The notes under the pieces are model-generated. The model worked only from the letters and a program-made list of their open reading frames with translations. It was not told where the DNA came from and made no database searches. This document shows positions 24,701-37,800 of a stretch of DNA of 64,000 nt, in pieces (within the stretch, counting starts at the first letter, position 1; each line of letters begins with the position of its first letter). Position numbers and translations under genes: made by a program. The DNA is from Anadara kagoshimensis (lineage: Eukaryota; Mollusca; Bivalvia; Arcoida; Arcidae). The stretch spans positions 4,559,001 to 4,623,000 of the forward strand of contig CM037869.1 in assembly GCA_021292105.1 (NCBI GenBank). Reading direction: 5' to 3'.

Positions 24701-27700
24701 ACAGTCCTTGTGATGAAATGTGCTCGACAAGCGAACTGACAGTCATTGTGATGAAATGTGCCCGGCAAGCAAACTGACAGTCATTGTGATGAAATGTGCC
24801 CGGCAAGCAAACTGACAGTCATTGTGATGAAATGTGCTCGACAAGTGAACTGACAGTCATTGTGATGAAATGTGCTCGGCAAGCGACCTGACAGTCATTG
24901 TCATGAAATGTGCTCGGCAAGCTAACTGACAGTCCTTGTGATGAAATGTGCTCGACAAGCGAACTGACAGTCATTGTGATGAAATGTGCCCGGCAAGCAA
25001 ACTGACAGTCATTGTGATGAAATGTGCTCGGCAAGCAAACTGACAGTCCTTGTGATGAAATGTGCTCGGCAAGCGAACTGACAGTCATTGTGATGAAATG
25101 TGCTCGGCAAGCGAACTGACAGTCATTGAGATGAAATGTGCTCGGCAAGCTAACTGACAGTCATTGAGATGAAATGTGCTCGGCAAGCGAACTGACAGTC
25201 ATTGTGATGAAATGTGCTCGGCAAGCTAACTGACAGTCATTGAGATGAATGTGCTCGGGAAGTGAACTGACAGTCATTGTGATGAAATGTGCTCGGCAAG
25301 TGAACTGACAGTCATTGAGATGAAATGTGCTCGGCAAGCTAACTGACAGTCATTGAGATGAAATGTGCTCGACAAGCGACCTGACAGTCATTGAGATGAA
25401 ATGTGGTCGGCAAGCTAACTGACAGTCATTGAGATGAAATGTGCTCAGCAAGCGAACTGACAGTCATTGAGATGAAATGTGCTCGCAAGCTAACTGACAG
25501 TCATTGAGATGAAATGTGCTCGGCAAGCGAACTGACAGTCATTGTGATGAAATGTGCTCGACAAGCGAACTGACAGTCATTGTTATATGAAATGTGCTCG
25601 GCAAGCTAACTGACAGTCATTGAGATGAAATGTGCTCGGCAAGCGAACTGACAGTCATTGTGATGAAATGTGCTCGACAAGCGAACTGACAGTCATTGTC
25701 ATGAAATGTGCTCGGCAAGCTAACTGACAGTCATTGAGATGAAATGTGCTCGACAAGCTAACTGACAGTCATTGAGATGAAATGTGCTCGACAAGCTAAC
25801 TGACAGTCATTGTTATGAAATGTGCTCGGCAAGCTAACTGACAGTCATTGAGATGAAATGTGCTCGGCAAGCGAACTGACAGTCATTGTGATGAAATGTG
25901 CTCGACAAGCGAACTGACAGTCATTGTCATGAAATGTGCTCGGCAAGCTAACTGACAGTCATTGAGATGAAATGTGCTCGGGAAGTGAACTGACAGTCAT
26001 TGTGATGAAATGTGCTCGGCAAGTGAACTGACAGTCATTGAGATGAAATGTGCTCGGCAAGCTAACTGACAGTCATTGAGATGAAATGTGCTCGACAAGC
26101 GACCTGACAGTCATTGAGATGAAATGTGGTCGGCAAGCTAACTGACAGTCATTGAGATGAAATGTGCTCAGCAAGCCAACTGACAGTCATTGAGATGAAA
26201 TGTGCTCGACAAGCTAACTGACAGTCATTGAGATGAAATGTGCTCAGCAAGCTAACTGACAGTCATTGAGATGAAATGTGCTCGACAAGCTAACTGACAG
26301 TCATTGAGATGAAATGTGCTCGGCAAGCGAACTGACAGTCATTGTCATGAAATGTGCTCTCGACAAGCTAACTGACAGTCATTGAGATGAAATGTGCTCG
26401 GCAAGCGAACTGACAGTCATTGTTATGAAATGTGCTCGACAAGCTAACTGACAGTCATTGAGATGAAATGTGCTCGGCAAGCTAACTGACAGTCATTGAG
26501 ATGAAATGTGCTCGGCAAGCGACCTGACAGTCATTGAGATGAAATGTGCTCGGCAAGCGACCTGACAGTCATTGAGATGAAATGTGCTCGGCAAGCGAAC
26601 TGACAGTCATTGTTATGAAATGTGCTCGGCAAGCGAACTGACAGTCATTGTTATGAAATGTGCTCGGCAAGCTAACTGACAGTCATTGTTATGAAATGTG
26701 CTCGGCAAGCGAACTGACAGTCATTGAGATGAAATGTGCTCGGCAAGCTAACTGACAGTCATTGTGATGAAATGTGCTCGACAAGCTAACTGACAGTCAT
26801 TGAGATGAAATGTGCTCGACAAGCTAACTGACAGTCATTGAGATGAAATGTGCTCAGCAAGCGAACTGACAGTCATTGAGATGAAATGTGCTCGACAAGC
26901 GACCTGACAGTCATTGAGATGAAATGTGCTCAGCAAGCTAACTGACAGTCATTGAGATGAAATGTGCTCGACAAGCGACCTGACAGTCATTGAGATGAAA
27001 TGTGCTCGGCAAGCGAACTGACAGTCATTGAGATGAAATGTGCTCGGCAAGCGACCTGACAGTCATTGAGATGAAATGTGCTCGGCAAGCGAACTGACAG
27101 TCATTGAGATGAAATGTGCCCGGCAAGCTAACTGACAGTCATTGTTATGAAATGTGCTCGACAAGCTAACTGACAGTCATTGTTATGAAATGTGCTCGGC
27201 AAGCGAACTGACAGTCATTGAGATGAAATGTGCTCGACAAGCTAACTGACAGTCATTGTTATGAAATGTGCTCGACAAGCTAACTGACAGTCATTGTTAT
27301 GAAATGTGCTCGGCAAGCGAACTGACAGTCATTGAGATGAAATGTGCTCGGCAAGCTAACTGACAGTCATTGTGATGAAATGTGGTCGACAAGCGACCTG
27401 ACAGTCATTGAGATGAAATGTGCTCGACAAGCGACCTGACAGTCATTGTGATGAAATGTGGTCGACAAGCGACCTGACAGTCATTGAGATGAAATGTGCT
27501 CGGCAAGCTAACTGACAGTCATTGTGATGAAATGTGGTCGACAAGCGACCTGACAGTCATTGAGATGAAATGTGCTCGACAAGCGACCTGACAGTCATTG
27601 AGATGAAATGTGCTCGACAAGCGACCTGACAGTCATTGAGATCAAATGTGCTCGACAAGCGACCTGACAGTCATTGAGATGAAATGTGGTCGACAAGCGA

Positions 27701-30700
27701 CCTGACAGTCATTGAGATGAAATGTGCTCGACAAGCGACCTGACAGTCATTGAGATGAAATGTGCTCGGCAAGTGAACTGACAGTCATTGTGATGAAATG
27801 TGCTCGGCAAGCTAACTGACAGTCATTGAGATGAAATGTGCTCGGCAAGTGAACTGACAGTCATTGTGATGAAATGTGCTCGGCAAGCTAACTGACAGTC
27901 CTTGAGATGAAATGTGCTCGGCAAGTGAACTGACAGTCATTGTGATGAAATGTGCTCGGCAAGCTAACTGACAGTCATTGTAATGAAATGTGCTCGGCAA
28001 GTGAACTGACAGTCATTGTGATGAAATGTGCTCAGCAAGCTAACTGACAGTCATTGTGATGAAATGTGCTCGACAAGCGAACTGACAGTCATTGTGATGA
28101 AATGTGCTCAGCAAGCTAACTGACAGTCATTGTGATGAAATGTGCTCGGCAAGCTAACTGACAGTCATTGTGATGAAATGTGCTCGGCAAGCTTACTGAC
28201 AGTCATTGAGATGAAATGTGCTCGGGAAGCTAACTGACAGTCATTGTGATGAAATGTGCTCGGCAAGCAAACTGACAGTCATTGTGATGAAATGTGCTCG
28301 GCAAGCTAACTGACAGTCATTGAGATGAAATGTGCTCGGCAAGCGAACTGACAGTCATTGTTATGAAATGTGCTCGACAAGCTAACTGACAGTCATTGAG
28401 ATGAAATGTGCTCGGCAAGCTAACTGACAGTCATTGTGATGAAATGTGCTCGACAAGCTAACTGACAGTCATTGAGATGAAATGTGCTCAGCAAGCTAAC
28501 TGACAGTCATTGTCATGAAATGTGCTCGACAAGCGACCTGACAGTCATTGAGATGAAATGTGCTCGGCAAGCTAACTGACAGTCATTGAGATGAAATGTG
28601 CTCGGCAAGCGAACTGACAGTCATTGTTATGAAATGTGCTCGACAAGCTAACTGACAGTCATTGAGATGAAATGTGCTCGACAAGCGACCTGACAGTCAT
28701 TGAGATAAAATGTGCTCGGCAAGTGAACTGACAGTCATTGTGATGAAATGTGCTCGGCAAGCTAACTGACAGTCATTGAGATGAAATGTGCTCGGCAAGC
28801 TAACTGACAGTCATTGTGATGAAATGTGCTCGACAAGTGAACTGACAGTCATTGAGATGAAATGTGCTCGGCAAGCGAACTGACAGTCATTGTGATGAAA
28901 TGTGCTCGACAAGTGAACTGACAGTCATTGAGATGAAATGTGCTCGGCAAGCGAACTGACAGTCATTGAGATGAAATGTGCTCGACAAGCGACCTGACAG
29001 TCATTGAGATGAAATGTGCTCGGCAAGCGAACTGACAGTCATTGAGATGAAATGTGCTCGACAAGCTAACTGACAGTCATTGTTATGAAATGTGCTCGGC
29101 AAGCTAACTGACAGTCATTGTGATGAAATGTGCTCGACAAGCTAACTGACAGTCCTTGAGATGAAATGTGCTCGACAAGCTAACTGACAGTCATTGTGAT
29201 GAAATGTGCTCGGCAAGCTAACTGACAGTCATTGTGATGAAATGTGCTCGACAAGCGACCTGACAGTCATTGAGATGAAATGTGCTCGGCAAGTGAACTG
29301 ACAGTCATTGTGATGAAATGTGCTCGGCAAGCTAACTGACAGTCATTGTGATGAAATGTGCTCGGCAAGTGAACTGACAGTCATTGAGATGAAATGTGCT
29401 CGGCAAGCGAACTGACAGTCATTGTTATGAAATGTGCTCGGCAAGCGAACTGACAGTCATTGTTATGAAATGTGCTCGGCAAGTGAACTGACAGTCATTG
29501 AGATGAAATGTGCTCGGCAAGTGAACTGACAGTCATTGAGATGAAATGTGCTCGACAAGCGACCTGACAGTCATTGAGATGAAATGTGCTCGGCAAGCGA
29601 ACTGACAGTCATTGTGATGAAATGTGCTCGGCAAGCTAACTGACAGTCATTGAGATGAAATGTGCTCGGCAAGCGAACTGACAGTCATTGTTATGAAATG
29701 TGCTCGGCAAGCGAACTGACAGTCATTGTGATGAAATGTGCTCGACAAGCTAACTGACAGTCATTGAGATGAAATGTGCTCGGCAAGCTAACTGACAGTC
29801 ATTGTGATGAAATGTGCTCGACAAGCTAACTGACAGTCATTGAGATGAAATGTGCTCGGCAAGCGAACTGACAGTCATTGAGATGAAATGTGCTCGGCAA
29901 GCTAACTGACAGTCATTGTGATGAAATGTGCTCGACAAGCTAACTGACAGTCATTGTGATGAAATGTGCTCGACAAGCTAACTGACAGTCATTGAGATGA
30001 AATGTGCTCGACAAGCAAACTGACAGTCATTGAGATGAAATGTGCTCGGCAAGCTAACTGACAGTCATTGTGATGAAATGTGCTCGACAAGCTAACTGAC
30101 AGTCATTGTGATGAAATGTGCTCGACAAGCTAACTGACAGTCATTGAGATGAAATGTGCTCGGCAAGCAAACTGACAGTCATTGAGATGAAATGTGCTCG
30201 GCAAGCAAACTGACAGTCATTGTGATGAAATGTGCTCGACAAGCGACCTGACAGTCATTGAGATGAAATGTGCTCGGCAAGCTAACTGACAGTCATTGTG
30301 ATGAAATGTGCTCGACAAGCTAACTGACAGTCATTGAGATGAAATGTGCTCGACAAGCGAACTGACAGTCATTGAGATGAAATGTGCTCGACAAGCTAAC
30401 TGACAGTAATTGTGATGAAATGTGCTCGACAAGCTAACTGACAGTCCTTGAGATGAAATGTGCTCGGCAAGCTAACTGACAGTCATTGTCCGGCAAGCGA
30501 CCTGACAGTCATTGTGATGAAATGTGTCCGGCAAGCGAACTGACAGTCATTGAGATAAAATGTGCTCGGCAAGCGAACTGACAGTCATTGAGATGAAATG
30601 TGCTCGGCAAGCGAACTGACAGTCATTGTGATGAAATGTGCTCGGCAAGCTTACTGACAGTCATTGAGATGAAATGTGCTCGGCAAGCGAACTGACAGTC

Positions 30701-32151
30701 ATTGAGATAAAATGTGCTCGGCAAGCTTACTGACAGTCATTGAGATTAAATGTGCTCGGCAAGCTAACTGACAGTCATTGTCATGAAATGTGCTCGACAA
30801 GCTAACTGACAGTCATTGTCATGAAATGTGCTCGACAAGATAACTGACAGTCATTGTCATGAAATGTGCTCGGCAAGCTAACTGACAGTCATTGTGATGA
30901 AATGTACTCGACAAGCTAACTGACAGTCATTGTGATGAAATGTGCTCGGCAAGCGAACTGACAGTCATTGTGATGAAATGTGCTCGGCAAGTGAACTGAC
31001 AGTAATTGTGATGAAATGTACTCGGCAAGCGAACTGACAGTAATTGTGATGAAATGTGGTCGGCAAGCTAACTGACAGTCATTGTTATAAAATGTGCTCG
31101 GCAAGCGAACTGACAGTCATTGTGATGAAATGTGCTCGACAAGCGACCTGACAGTCATTGAGATGAAATGTGCTCGGCAAGTGAACTGACAGTCATTGTC
31201 ATGAAATGTGCTCGGCAAGCGACCTGACAGTCATTGTGATGAAATGTGCTCGGGAAGCTAACTGACAGTCATTGTGATGAAATGTGCTCGACAAGCGACC
31301 TGACAGTCATTGAGATGAAATGTGCTCGACAAACGAACTGACAGTCATTGAGATGAAATGTGCTCGGCAAGTGAACTGACAGTCATTGTCATGAAATGTG
31401 CTCGGCAAGCGACCTGACAGTCATTGTGATGAAATGTGCTCGGGAAGCTAACTGACAGTCATTGTGATGAAATGTGCTCGACAAGCGACCTGACAGTCAT
31501 TGAGATGAAATGTGCTCGACAAACGAACTGACAGAAATTGAGATGAAATGTGCTCGGCAAGTGAACTGACAGTCATTGTCATGAAATGTGCTCGGCAAGC
31601 GAACTGACAGTCATTGTCATGAAATGTGCTCGGCAAACGAACTGACAGTCATTGTGATGAAATGTGCTCGGCAAGCGAACTGACAGTCATTGTAATGAAA
31701 TGTGCTCGGCAAGCGACCTGACAGTCATTGTGATGAAATGTGCTCGGGAAGCTAACTGACAGTCATTGTGATGAAATGTGCTCGACAAGCGACCTGACAG
31801 TCATTGAGATGAAATGTGCTCGACAAACGAACTGACAGTCATTGAGATGAAATGTGCTCGGCAAGTGAACTGACAGTCATTGTAATGAAATGTGCTCGGC
31901 AAGCGACCTGACAGTCATTGTGATGAAATGTGCTCGACAAGCTAACTGACAGTCATTGTGATGAAATGTGCCCGGCAAGCGAACTGACAGTCATTGAGAT
32001 GAAATGTGCTCGACAAGCTAACTGACAGTCATTGTAATGAAATGTGCTCGGCAAACGAACTGACAGTCATTGTGATGAAATGTGCTCGGGAAGCTAACTG
32101 ACAGTCATTGTAATGAAATGTGCTCGGCAAGCGAACTGACAGTCATTGTGA
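15762..32151. repeat. 16.4-kb tandem array of a 38-bp unit (about 431 copies) with higher-order repeats
   Basis: The unit is CTCGGCAAG, a variable CTAAC/CGAAC/CGACC/TGAAC/CAAAC, TGACAGTCATTG, then AGATGAAATGTG or TGATGAAATGTG. The period is 38 bp almost throughout, with rare 1-2 base indels (18955, 19264, 21303, 23748, 25485, 25582, 26356) and one short unit near 30490. Rare variants mark larger repeats: GATCAAATG at 18489, 22322, 23764 and 27640. Block 18.38-23.64 kb recurs at 23.65-28.91 kb (offset 5,275-5,320 bases, 139-140 units). Units after 29 kb are more varied. Because 38 is not a multiple of three, minus-strand reading passes through all frames and gives 38-residue repeats; stops come mainly from the CTAAC variant. 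There are no spacers, so it is not CRISPR. Confidence 0.98.
18375..28905. repeat. Tandem duplication of a 5.3-kb higher-order block inside the satellite
   Basis: Marker units keep the same order at a constant distance: GATCAAATG 18489/23764 and 22322/27640, GATAAAATG 23385/28705, the GCTTACTGAC variant 22872/28192. The offset moves from 5,275 to about 5,318 within the block, which is one unit plus a few single-base differences. Confidence 0.85.
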
Positions 32152-32223
32152 AGTTAAAGAAAAATGCCCAAAGATATAAACATCCCTAAAGGTCTTTATT
32201 CGGAAATTGATGTTCGTGAATTA

Positions 32224-32225
<2 letters not shown>

Positions 32226-32256
<31 letters not shown>
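32226..32256. repeat. Poly(A) tract
   Basis: A run of about 31 A, 75 bp after the satellite and just before a MITE. Confidence 0.9.
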
Positions 32257-32257
<1 letters not shown>

Positions 32258-32269
32258 ATATATATACTT

Positions 32270-32459
32270 TACAGACCTGTCGAGAGTTTAACACTGCATG
32301 ATCTAACGAAAAGTAGCCGAGTCCAAGCTGCCAAATGGAGCCAATGAACGAAACGCTACCGAGGAATAGACTCTGCAGAACAGCTATTGGAATGAAACTA
32401 ACGCTGGACCGAGAGGGACTGCCGATTCAGGACTTACTGTTAAACTTTCGACTGGTCTA
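32270..32459. mobile_element. MITE, same family as 13230
   Basis: ACAGACCTGTCGAGAGTTTA at the left mirrors TAAACTTTCGACTGGTCT at the right, with GATCTAACGAAAAGTAG near the left arm as in the other copies. The ends are more diverged, so the TA duplication is not clear. Confidence 0.7.
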
Positions 32460-33117
32460 TTCTTTATATACCTTCTAGTTTAGTATGATAATAAGTGTAG
32501 AAATTAACAAAACACTACATAACTAACGCCTGTTCAAATTTATTCGTGTGATTTCTAAACATCATAATAAATATATATTTGTGACAAAATAACTACATGT
32601 ATATTTTTATTTCAGATATAATTTATGTATTTAATAAATTGTTAACTGGATTACATGAGATTAGGAAAAACGTGTATTATCTATACAAACCATTTTATGT
32701 ACAAGTCTCGTCATATATACATCAGTAAAACACATATATAATAATTAAAGCATAAGCACTAGTATATATGCCAATGTATACTATATAGAAAATGTGTTTT
32801 ATATACACGTGTAAATTTACTATGTTATTTTGGTGTGTGTGATTGTGTGTCTCATAACTCTTGTAAGAGTGGCTCAGAATATTTAATGTTTTAATATACA
32901 TTGTATTTTAATACTTGTAAAATTGAGGTGAGACTCTAATAAAATATATGTTATGCTATGTTATGCCATTCTTAAAAGAATTATAGGAGACTATAAAAAG
33001 TAAATATAAACAATTAAACAATTATATATATATGCACTAAATAAGAATGGATGTTAAATAATTTATAAAATCATTTATGTAGATAAAAACGACGCCCATT
33101 GCAAAATCTGGCAGACA
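32460..33117. other. Gene-free AT-rich stretch
   Basis: Nothing recognised beyond TA-rich and GT-rich low-complexity sequence. Confidence 0.6.
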
Positions 33118-33133
33118 TTTTAACTAAAACTGG

Positions 33134-33512
33134 TTGGTTGGTTGGTTGAATGTTGCTTAACGTCGCATCAGCAATTTTTCAGCTATTCGCGACGAGAACT
33201 ATTTAATTAATCTTTATGGATTAATCTATGAACAATTTTGTGTATGCATGTGAAGTGCGAGTGTGTTGTATGGTCTGCCTTGTACTAGCGCGCACTCAGG
33301 GCGACTTTACCGTGCTAGCTCACAGAGTCAGCACGCCGCAGACAAGCGTACCACTCCCCAGTCCATTATACTGATACCAGGTGAATCAGTAAAGGCCAAC
33401 GGTAAGGAAAATTCACTTTCCCACATGTGGTCCGAGCGGGACTCGAACTCACAGCGATGAGAGACCCTGGATTTGAAGACCGACGTCTTATCCATTAGGC
33501 CACCGCGCCCTC
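33134..33512 (-). mobile_element. tRNA-derived SINE (type C), full length, 16-bp target duplication
   Basis: On the minus strand the head is GCGGTGGCCTAATGGATAAG (A box), then GTGAGTTCGAGTCCCGC (B box). The 3' end is GACGTTAAGCAACATTC with an AACC-repeat tail. TTTTAACTAAAACTGG stands on both sides (33118-33133 and 33513-33528), a perfect target duplication. The intact tail and duplication suggest a fairly recent insertion. Confidence 0.9.
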
Positions 33513-33528
33513 TTTTAACTAAAACTGG

Positions 33529-34320
33529 ATGAGATAAAATCACAGAAAGCTTATCAGAATCATTCAACAAATCAAAACCAACAATATATAGCACTATCAA
33601 ATATAACAGATCTAAAATCATTATAGAATCACAATGTGATAAAACATGGATTCAGACTCTACAGTCTCTGTACAGTTATAAAAAGACGTTTATGAACTGG
33701 AAGAACTTCGTAACGGCCGGTCTCGTCTAATGGGTGCAATCCCGATTCTGAATTTAGAAAAACGCGGTTTTAGGTTTAACACCGTGATTTTAATACTTTC
33801 AATAGGAATATTACAAAATTAATAACAATCAATGATTACGTTTGCCAAAATGACTTTATTCGATGGAACGCAATAGAACAATATAAAACATCTTTCTAAA
33901 GAGAACTTTAGTGTGAAAAAAGTTGTTCGATTTATACGCCCTTAGATCTTTACCTTAAGTTCAGAAATTGAATACATTGAACACAATTGTGTTTTCTTTG
34001 TATATGCTTTACTAGTAGAGCTGTCCCATTTCCTCTATGCGGTAAGGGAGACTACTTGCAATTAAAATCGATACAATGTAATTTCGCCGGAAAGCTAATT
34101 ATCACAAATACGAAAGACGAAAACAAGTACTTTTGTACTAATATAAGTTTTTTACTATGTCCTTCGTAGAATGCGTATTTGCGGAAATAAAACAACCGTT
34201 ATGTTTTGATAAAACTATAAGTTAACCGAGTAAAACGCTCTATAGACCACGAACATAAAAAGCGAATACATCAAAACGTCAGAAAGTCTCGAATAAACAC
34301 GATTTATACAGAATCATATA
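33529..34320. other. Gene-free stretch / distal 3' flank of the VWDE-like gene
   Basis: No supported gene. Short open frames here show no domain pattern. Confidence 0.5.
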
Positions 34321-34326
34321 TTTATT
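34321..34326 (-). terminator. Candidate poly(A) signal of the VWDE-like gene
   Basis: AATAAA on the minus strand, about 325 bases beyond the stop codon. It is the first perfect AATAAA noticed downstream in a plausible 3' UTR. The AT-rich context makes chance matches common. Confidence 0.3.
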
Positions 34327-34648
34327 ACATATCGTGTAATAAATATACTAAGTCGCAGCAGCAATGTTTTAGCTACATAATCAAGGTTATTACTCTTTAT
34401 GGAACAATGTAAGTACAGGAGATGTGCGGTAGTGTTTTATGAGTAAAAAATTCTGACCGATATAATATTTTTACAATCATATCTAAAGGCATAACTACTT
34501 CTTTATGTGTCAAGCATAGATTTAAAAGTGTCGTGAACACAGGCGAAGTCTCCGAATGTGCATCTCTATGATCGATGTAGGAAGAGATGCCGCCATGAGT
34601 CAGCCCTGGGCAGACTGGTGGATGCACATCAAAGTAACACATGCTCTA

Positions 34649-34889
34649 TTAAAATGCTTCTAGTCGAATTGAAGTTGCTGATGTAGGTCTAGACACTGGA
34701 CGATTGTCGGCGCCATGCTGGAACTCTTGAAATGCTGTTGTATGCATGTAATCACTGGTTGGCTCGAATAAATGTGCAATTGCAGATCGGGATAGCGGAG
34801 GAAGTTTGCTTGATGTCGGCATTGGCGGCGTGGGTAAGGTTGTAAAATAGGTTGCATTCGCCGATTTACCATGCGGTGTGACAGGTTTT
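34649..34889 (-). CDS. VWDE-like gene, exon 14 (cytoplasmic tail and stop)
   Basis: The exon is 241 bp: one base completing Gln, then 79 codons and TAA (34649-34651). The tail starts KPVTPHGKSANATYF, is rich in Pro, Ser and Thr (TLPTPPMPTSSKLPPLSRS), and ends PTSATSIRLEAF. The acceptor is TTATTTTCAG|A. The residue count fits the phase exactly (1 + 80 codons). The tail has Tyr residues (TYF, DYM) that could be phosphorylated, but no known docking motif was recognised. Confidence 0.88.
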
Positions 34890-37800
34890 CTGAAAATAAT
34901 AAACAGGTGGATTTAAATATGAACTTTTTGTTTTGAATACATTTTCGATAAAAATAGCGAGGAACCATAAGATGCATCCGAAAGAAATGCATGGAAGAAG
35001 AAAGGTGTCTGTACGCCATTACCTTATGGGCAGACAATAATATGGTAAACGTAAACGCTAGAGTGTGGCTCAATCGCGTTAGAGAGATTAGAACTATTAA
35101 AGTTAATTACGACAGTCTTTGGAATATATATTTAGAACTAAAATAAACTTTATTATACCATCACCTCCGTATACCTCTTTAAATATAAATTTGGACTCTG
35201 TTTTTTTTTGTCTTTTAGCTGCTTCTATCGTAAACCTGTACCGTGTTAGAATCTTCTTAAAACCGGTTGTTACAACATATATGGTTTTCAATTAAAAATT
35301 TCTTTATCACCACCATACAAGGGGCGTCGATTACTGAGGGGTCTGAAGCGCACGTTTATATATCAGACAGTTCCACTTATACTTTGTACCCATTTTCCTT
35401 CTGTTTTTAATATTTAAAATCATACTCACTGACTCATTGCCTTGCAGGCTATCACAACTGCTGCAACTGTTGCTACTACAATCAAAGCTCCAACAATACT
35501 TAGACCAATAATTAAGGCATCACTGCTCTCATTTGTATATGTTTTATATGTTTCTGTTGAACAATCTGGAATAAAATGAATGTCATAAGGCGACAACATA
35601 GAAATACAATTGCTGTAAATTAAATGTACAATAGGACGTCATACAATTCTCGATAAATAAATAAATAAATAACTAAATAAATAAATAACAAACACCATAC
35701 CAATACATGTCCAAATCGCAATTCTATAACCAAAGTAATAACTTTGATAACTGACAATTAACGTTAAGCACGTGAACTTCCACCAGGAAAGTGAGGCCGC
35801 GTGGTCCGGAAGGGTAAACGTATGTATCATTTTGTAGCTAAACAGGAGGTGCTTACCCTTCCGGAGCACCCGGCCTTACTTCCCTGGTGGAAGTTCACGT
35901 GTGTAACCTAACTTGTCAGTTCCAAAGTTTTTACTTTGCAACTGGATTGTGTTTCGGGTATGGATTAGTATGTTTGTTTTTGATTTGTACCAACAGTTCG
36001 ACATATTTATCAATCTAGGTGTCATTTCAGAATGCGTTGTCATTAATGTTCAAATCCACATATTCCCGCCCGGGGGCACCAATTACCGAGAGATCTTAAG
36101 CGATCACGGACCACTGCACCTCTCACTGCGAAAGTTCTATTTCCCACTAGGGACAGATCCTACGGTAGTGTGAGAAAGTTTGTCAGTTCGGTTGGGTGGT
36201 TTCCATCGGCCTATCCGGTATCATTCACAATTCTTGAAATGACCGCTTGAAATAAATTTAAAAAAAAACATGACTAAAGCGTAAAACACCATTAAAACAC
36301 ATTTCCAACAAGAGAATATCATTAAACACAGATAACACAGATACCTCTTCTGTCATTATTTACTTACCACCTTCAGTTGAGGTTGACCACTTGAATTTTT
36401 CTTCTTTACTTTTACATACATTACAAGATGCAGATGGATCTTTGGCGTTGTTTACATAGCAAATACCATTAATGAGACAATAGTTGTCCTGAAATATTTA
36501 AGATGATAATATGATTTATATATATATGAAATCACAATGACATTTATTATAATTGTTATAATGAAAATACACGAAAACGAATTTCACTTATTCAATCAAT
36601 ACCCATTCATAAACATACATGCCCGTCTTGAAATCACAATGCCAATGACAAAGTAAAAACTTTTGAAAACTGGCAAAAGTTACCATGTGAACTTCCACCA
36701 AGGAAACATATTGACCAATTAGATATTCCCCGACAAGACGTATTTACTTCGGGGTAACAAACATAAGTAAAATATCATTTATACTATAATAAATATATAG
36801 GAATAATTCAATCAAATGTCAACCAACCGAAGAAAACAATGTTGTCGGTCGATGCTTTTTCTTCGTCTAAAAATCGTGAATATGCCCTTTGTTCGTCTAA
36901 AAGTCGTAGCGACAAAAGAGTTGCATAGTATTAAACAGGTGCATTAAAAGGACAAGAGCCTAAATGGAATTGAAATGATGTTCCAATTCTTACATCATAT
37001 ATTGTTTGTGTTTAATTGTAAGGTTATTAAATTTTCATTTCAGGTCTTATAAAATTATGGTTTCAATTACACAGCATAGCTGTAATTACTGCCAACAAAA
37101 GTTATATCTGTCAAGAATAATTGTGAAACTTAATACGCCACACTTACTACTGACGAGAAACACAATTTGCCGAAAAATGACGTATACATTTTATCAGAAA
37201 AGTGAAATTAAAATGTACATTACCTTTAATTTATATGTTATTCCCGTTGTACCTTGAGTAACCTCCTGACATGTAGACTGGAAAACATCTAACGTCATCT
37301 CGCTCCCAAAGTTTATGCCATCATTTGATATCTCATATTTGTAATGTGATCCAAACACATCCGATGGAATATCTTCCGTACCTAAGTCGCAGGTCGTGAC
37401 AAATTTTCCTCTCCATATACAGGATTTAGTATACTGGTTGACGAGTTCAAGTGTATACTCAGTTGTTATCTGAAATTTAGTGCAATAAAAACAAACATAC
37501 CAATCCACACAATTCCAAATCATATTCCAAAAGAACAATAAAAACTTTGATATTGGCAAATTAAGTTAAACACAACTGACGTGAACTTTTATCAGGGAAC
37601 TGATGAAGCTCTGAAAGGGTAAGCACCTCCTGGTTACCTATCTACACATGACACGTGTGTAACCAAAATAGAGAATGAAAGAAACATGGAACTATGGAAC
37701 ATCAAATAAATCCAGAGTATGTTTGGACACATTACGTACTTCATGCTTGGGTAAGATTATTCTTTGATGTTAACACTTGACGTTCTGTTATTGCTTTATC

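Noticed and set aside
15811-31636. Dozens of minus-strand open frames of 60-109 residues with STFHHNDCQFACRAHF-like repeats
   Set aside because: They are the 38-bp unit read through three frames in turn; there is no start context, splice structure or end outside the array.
15762-32151. CRISPR-like array
   Set aside because: The units are directly contiguous with no unique spacers, and the setting is a eukaryotic genome with no cas genes.
34397-34642. 81-residue minus-strand open frame just after the stop codon of the VWDE-like gene
   Set aside because: It lies in the expected 3' UTR, has no domain pattern and no splice or start support.
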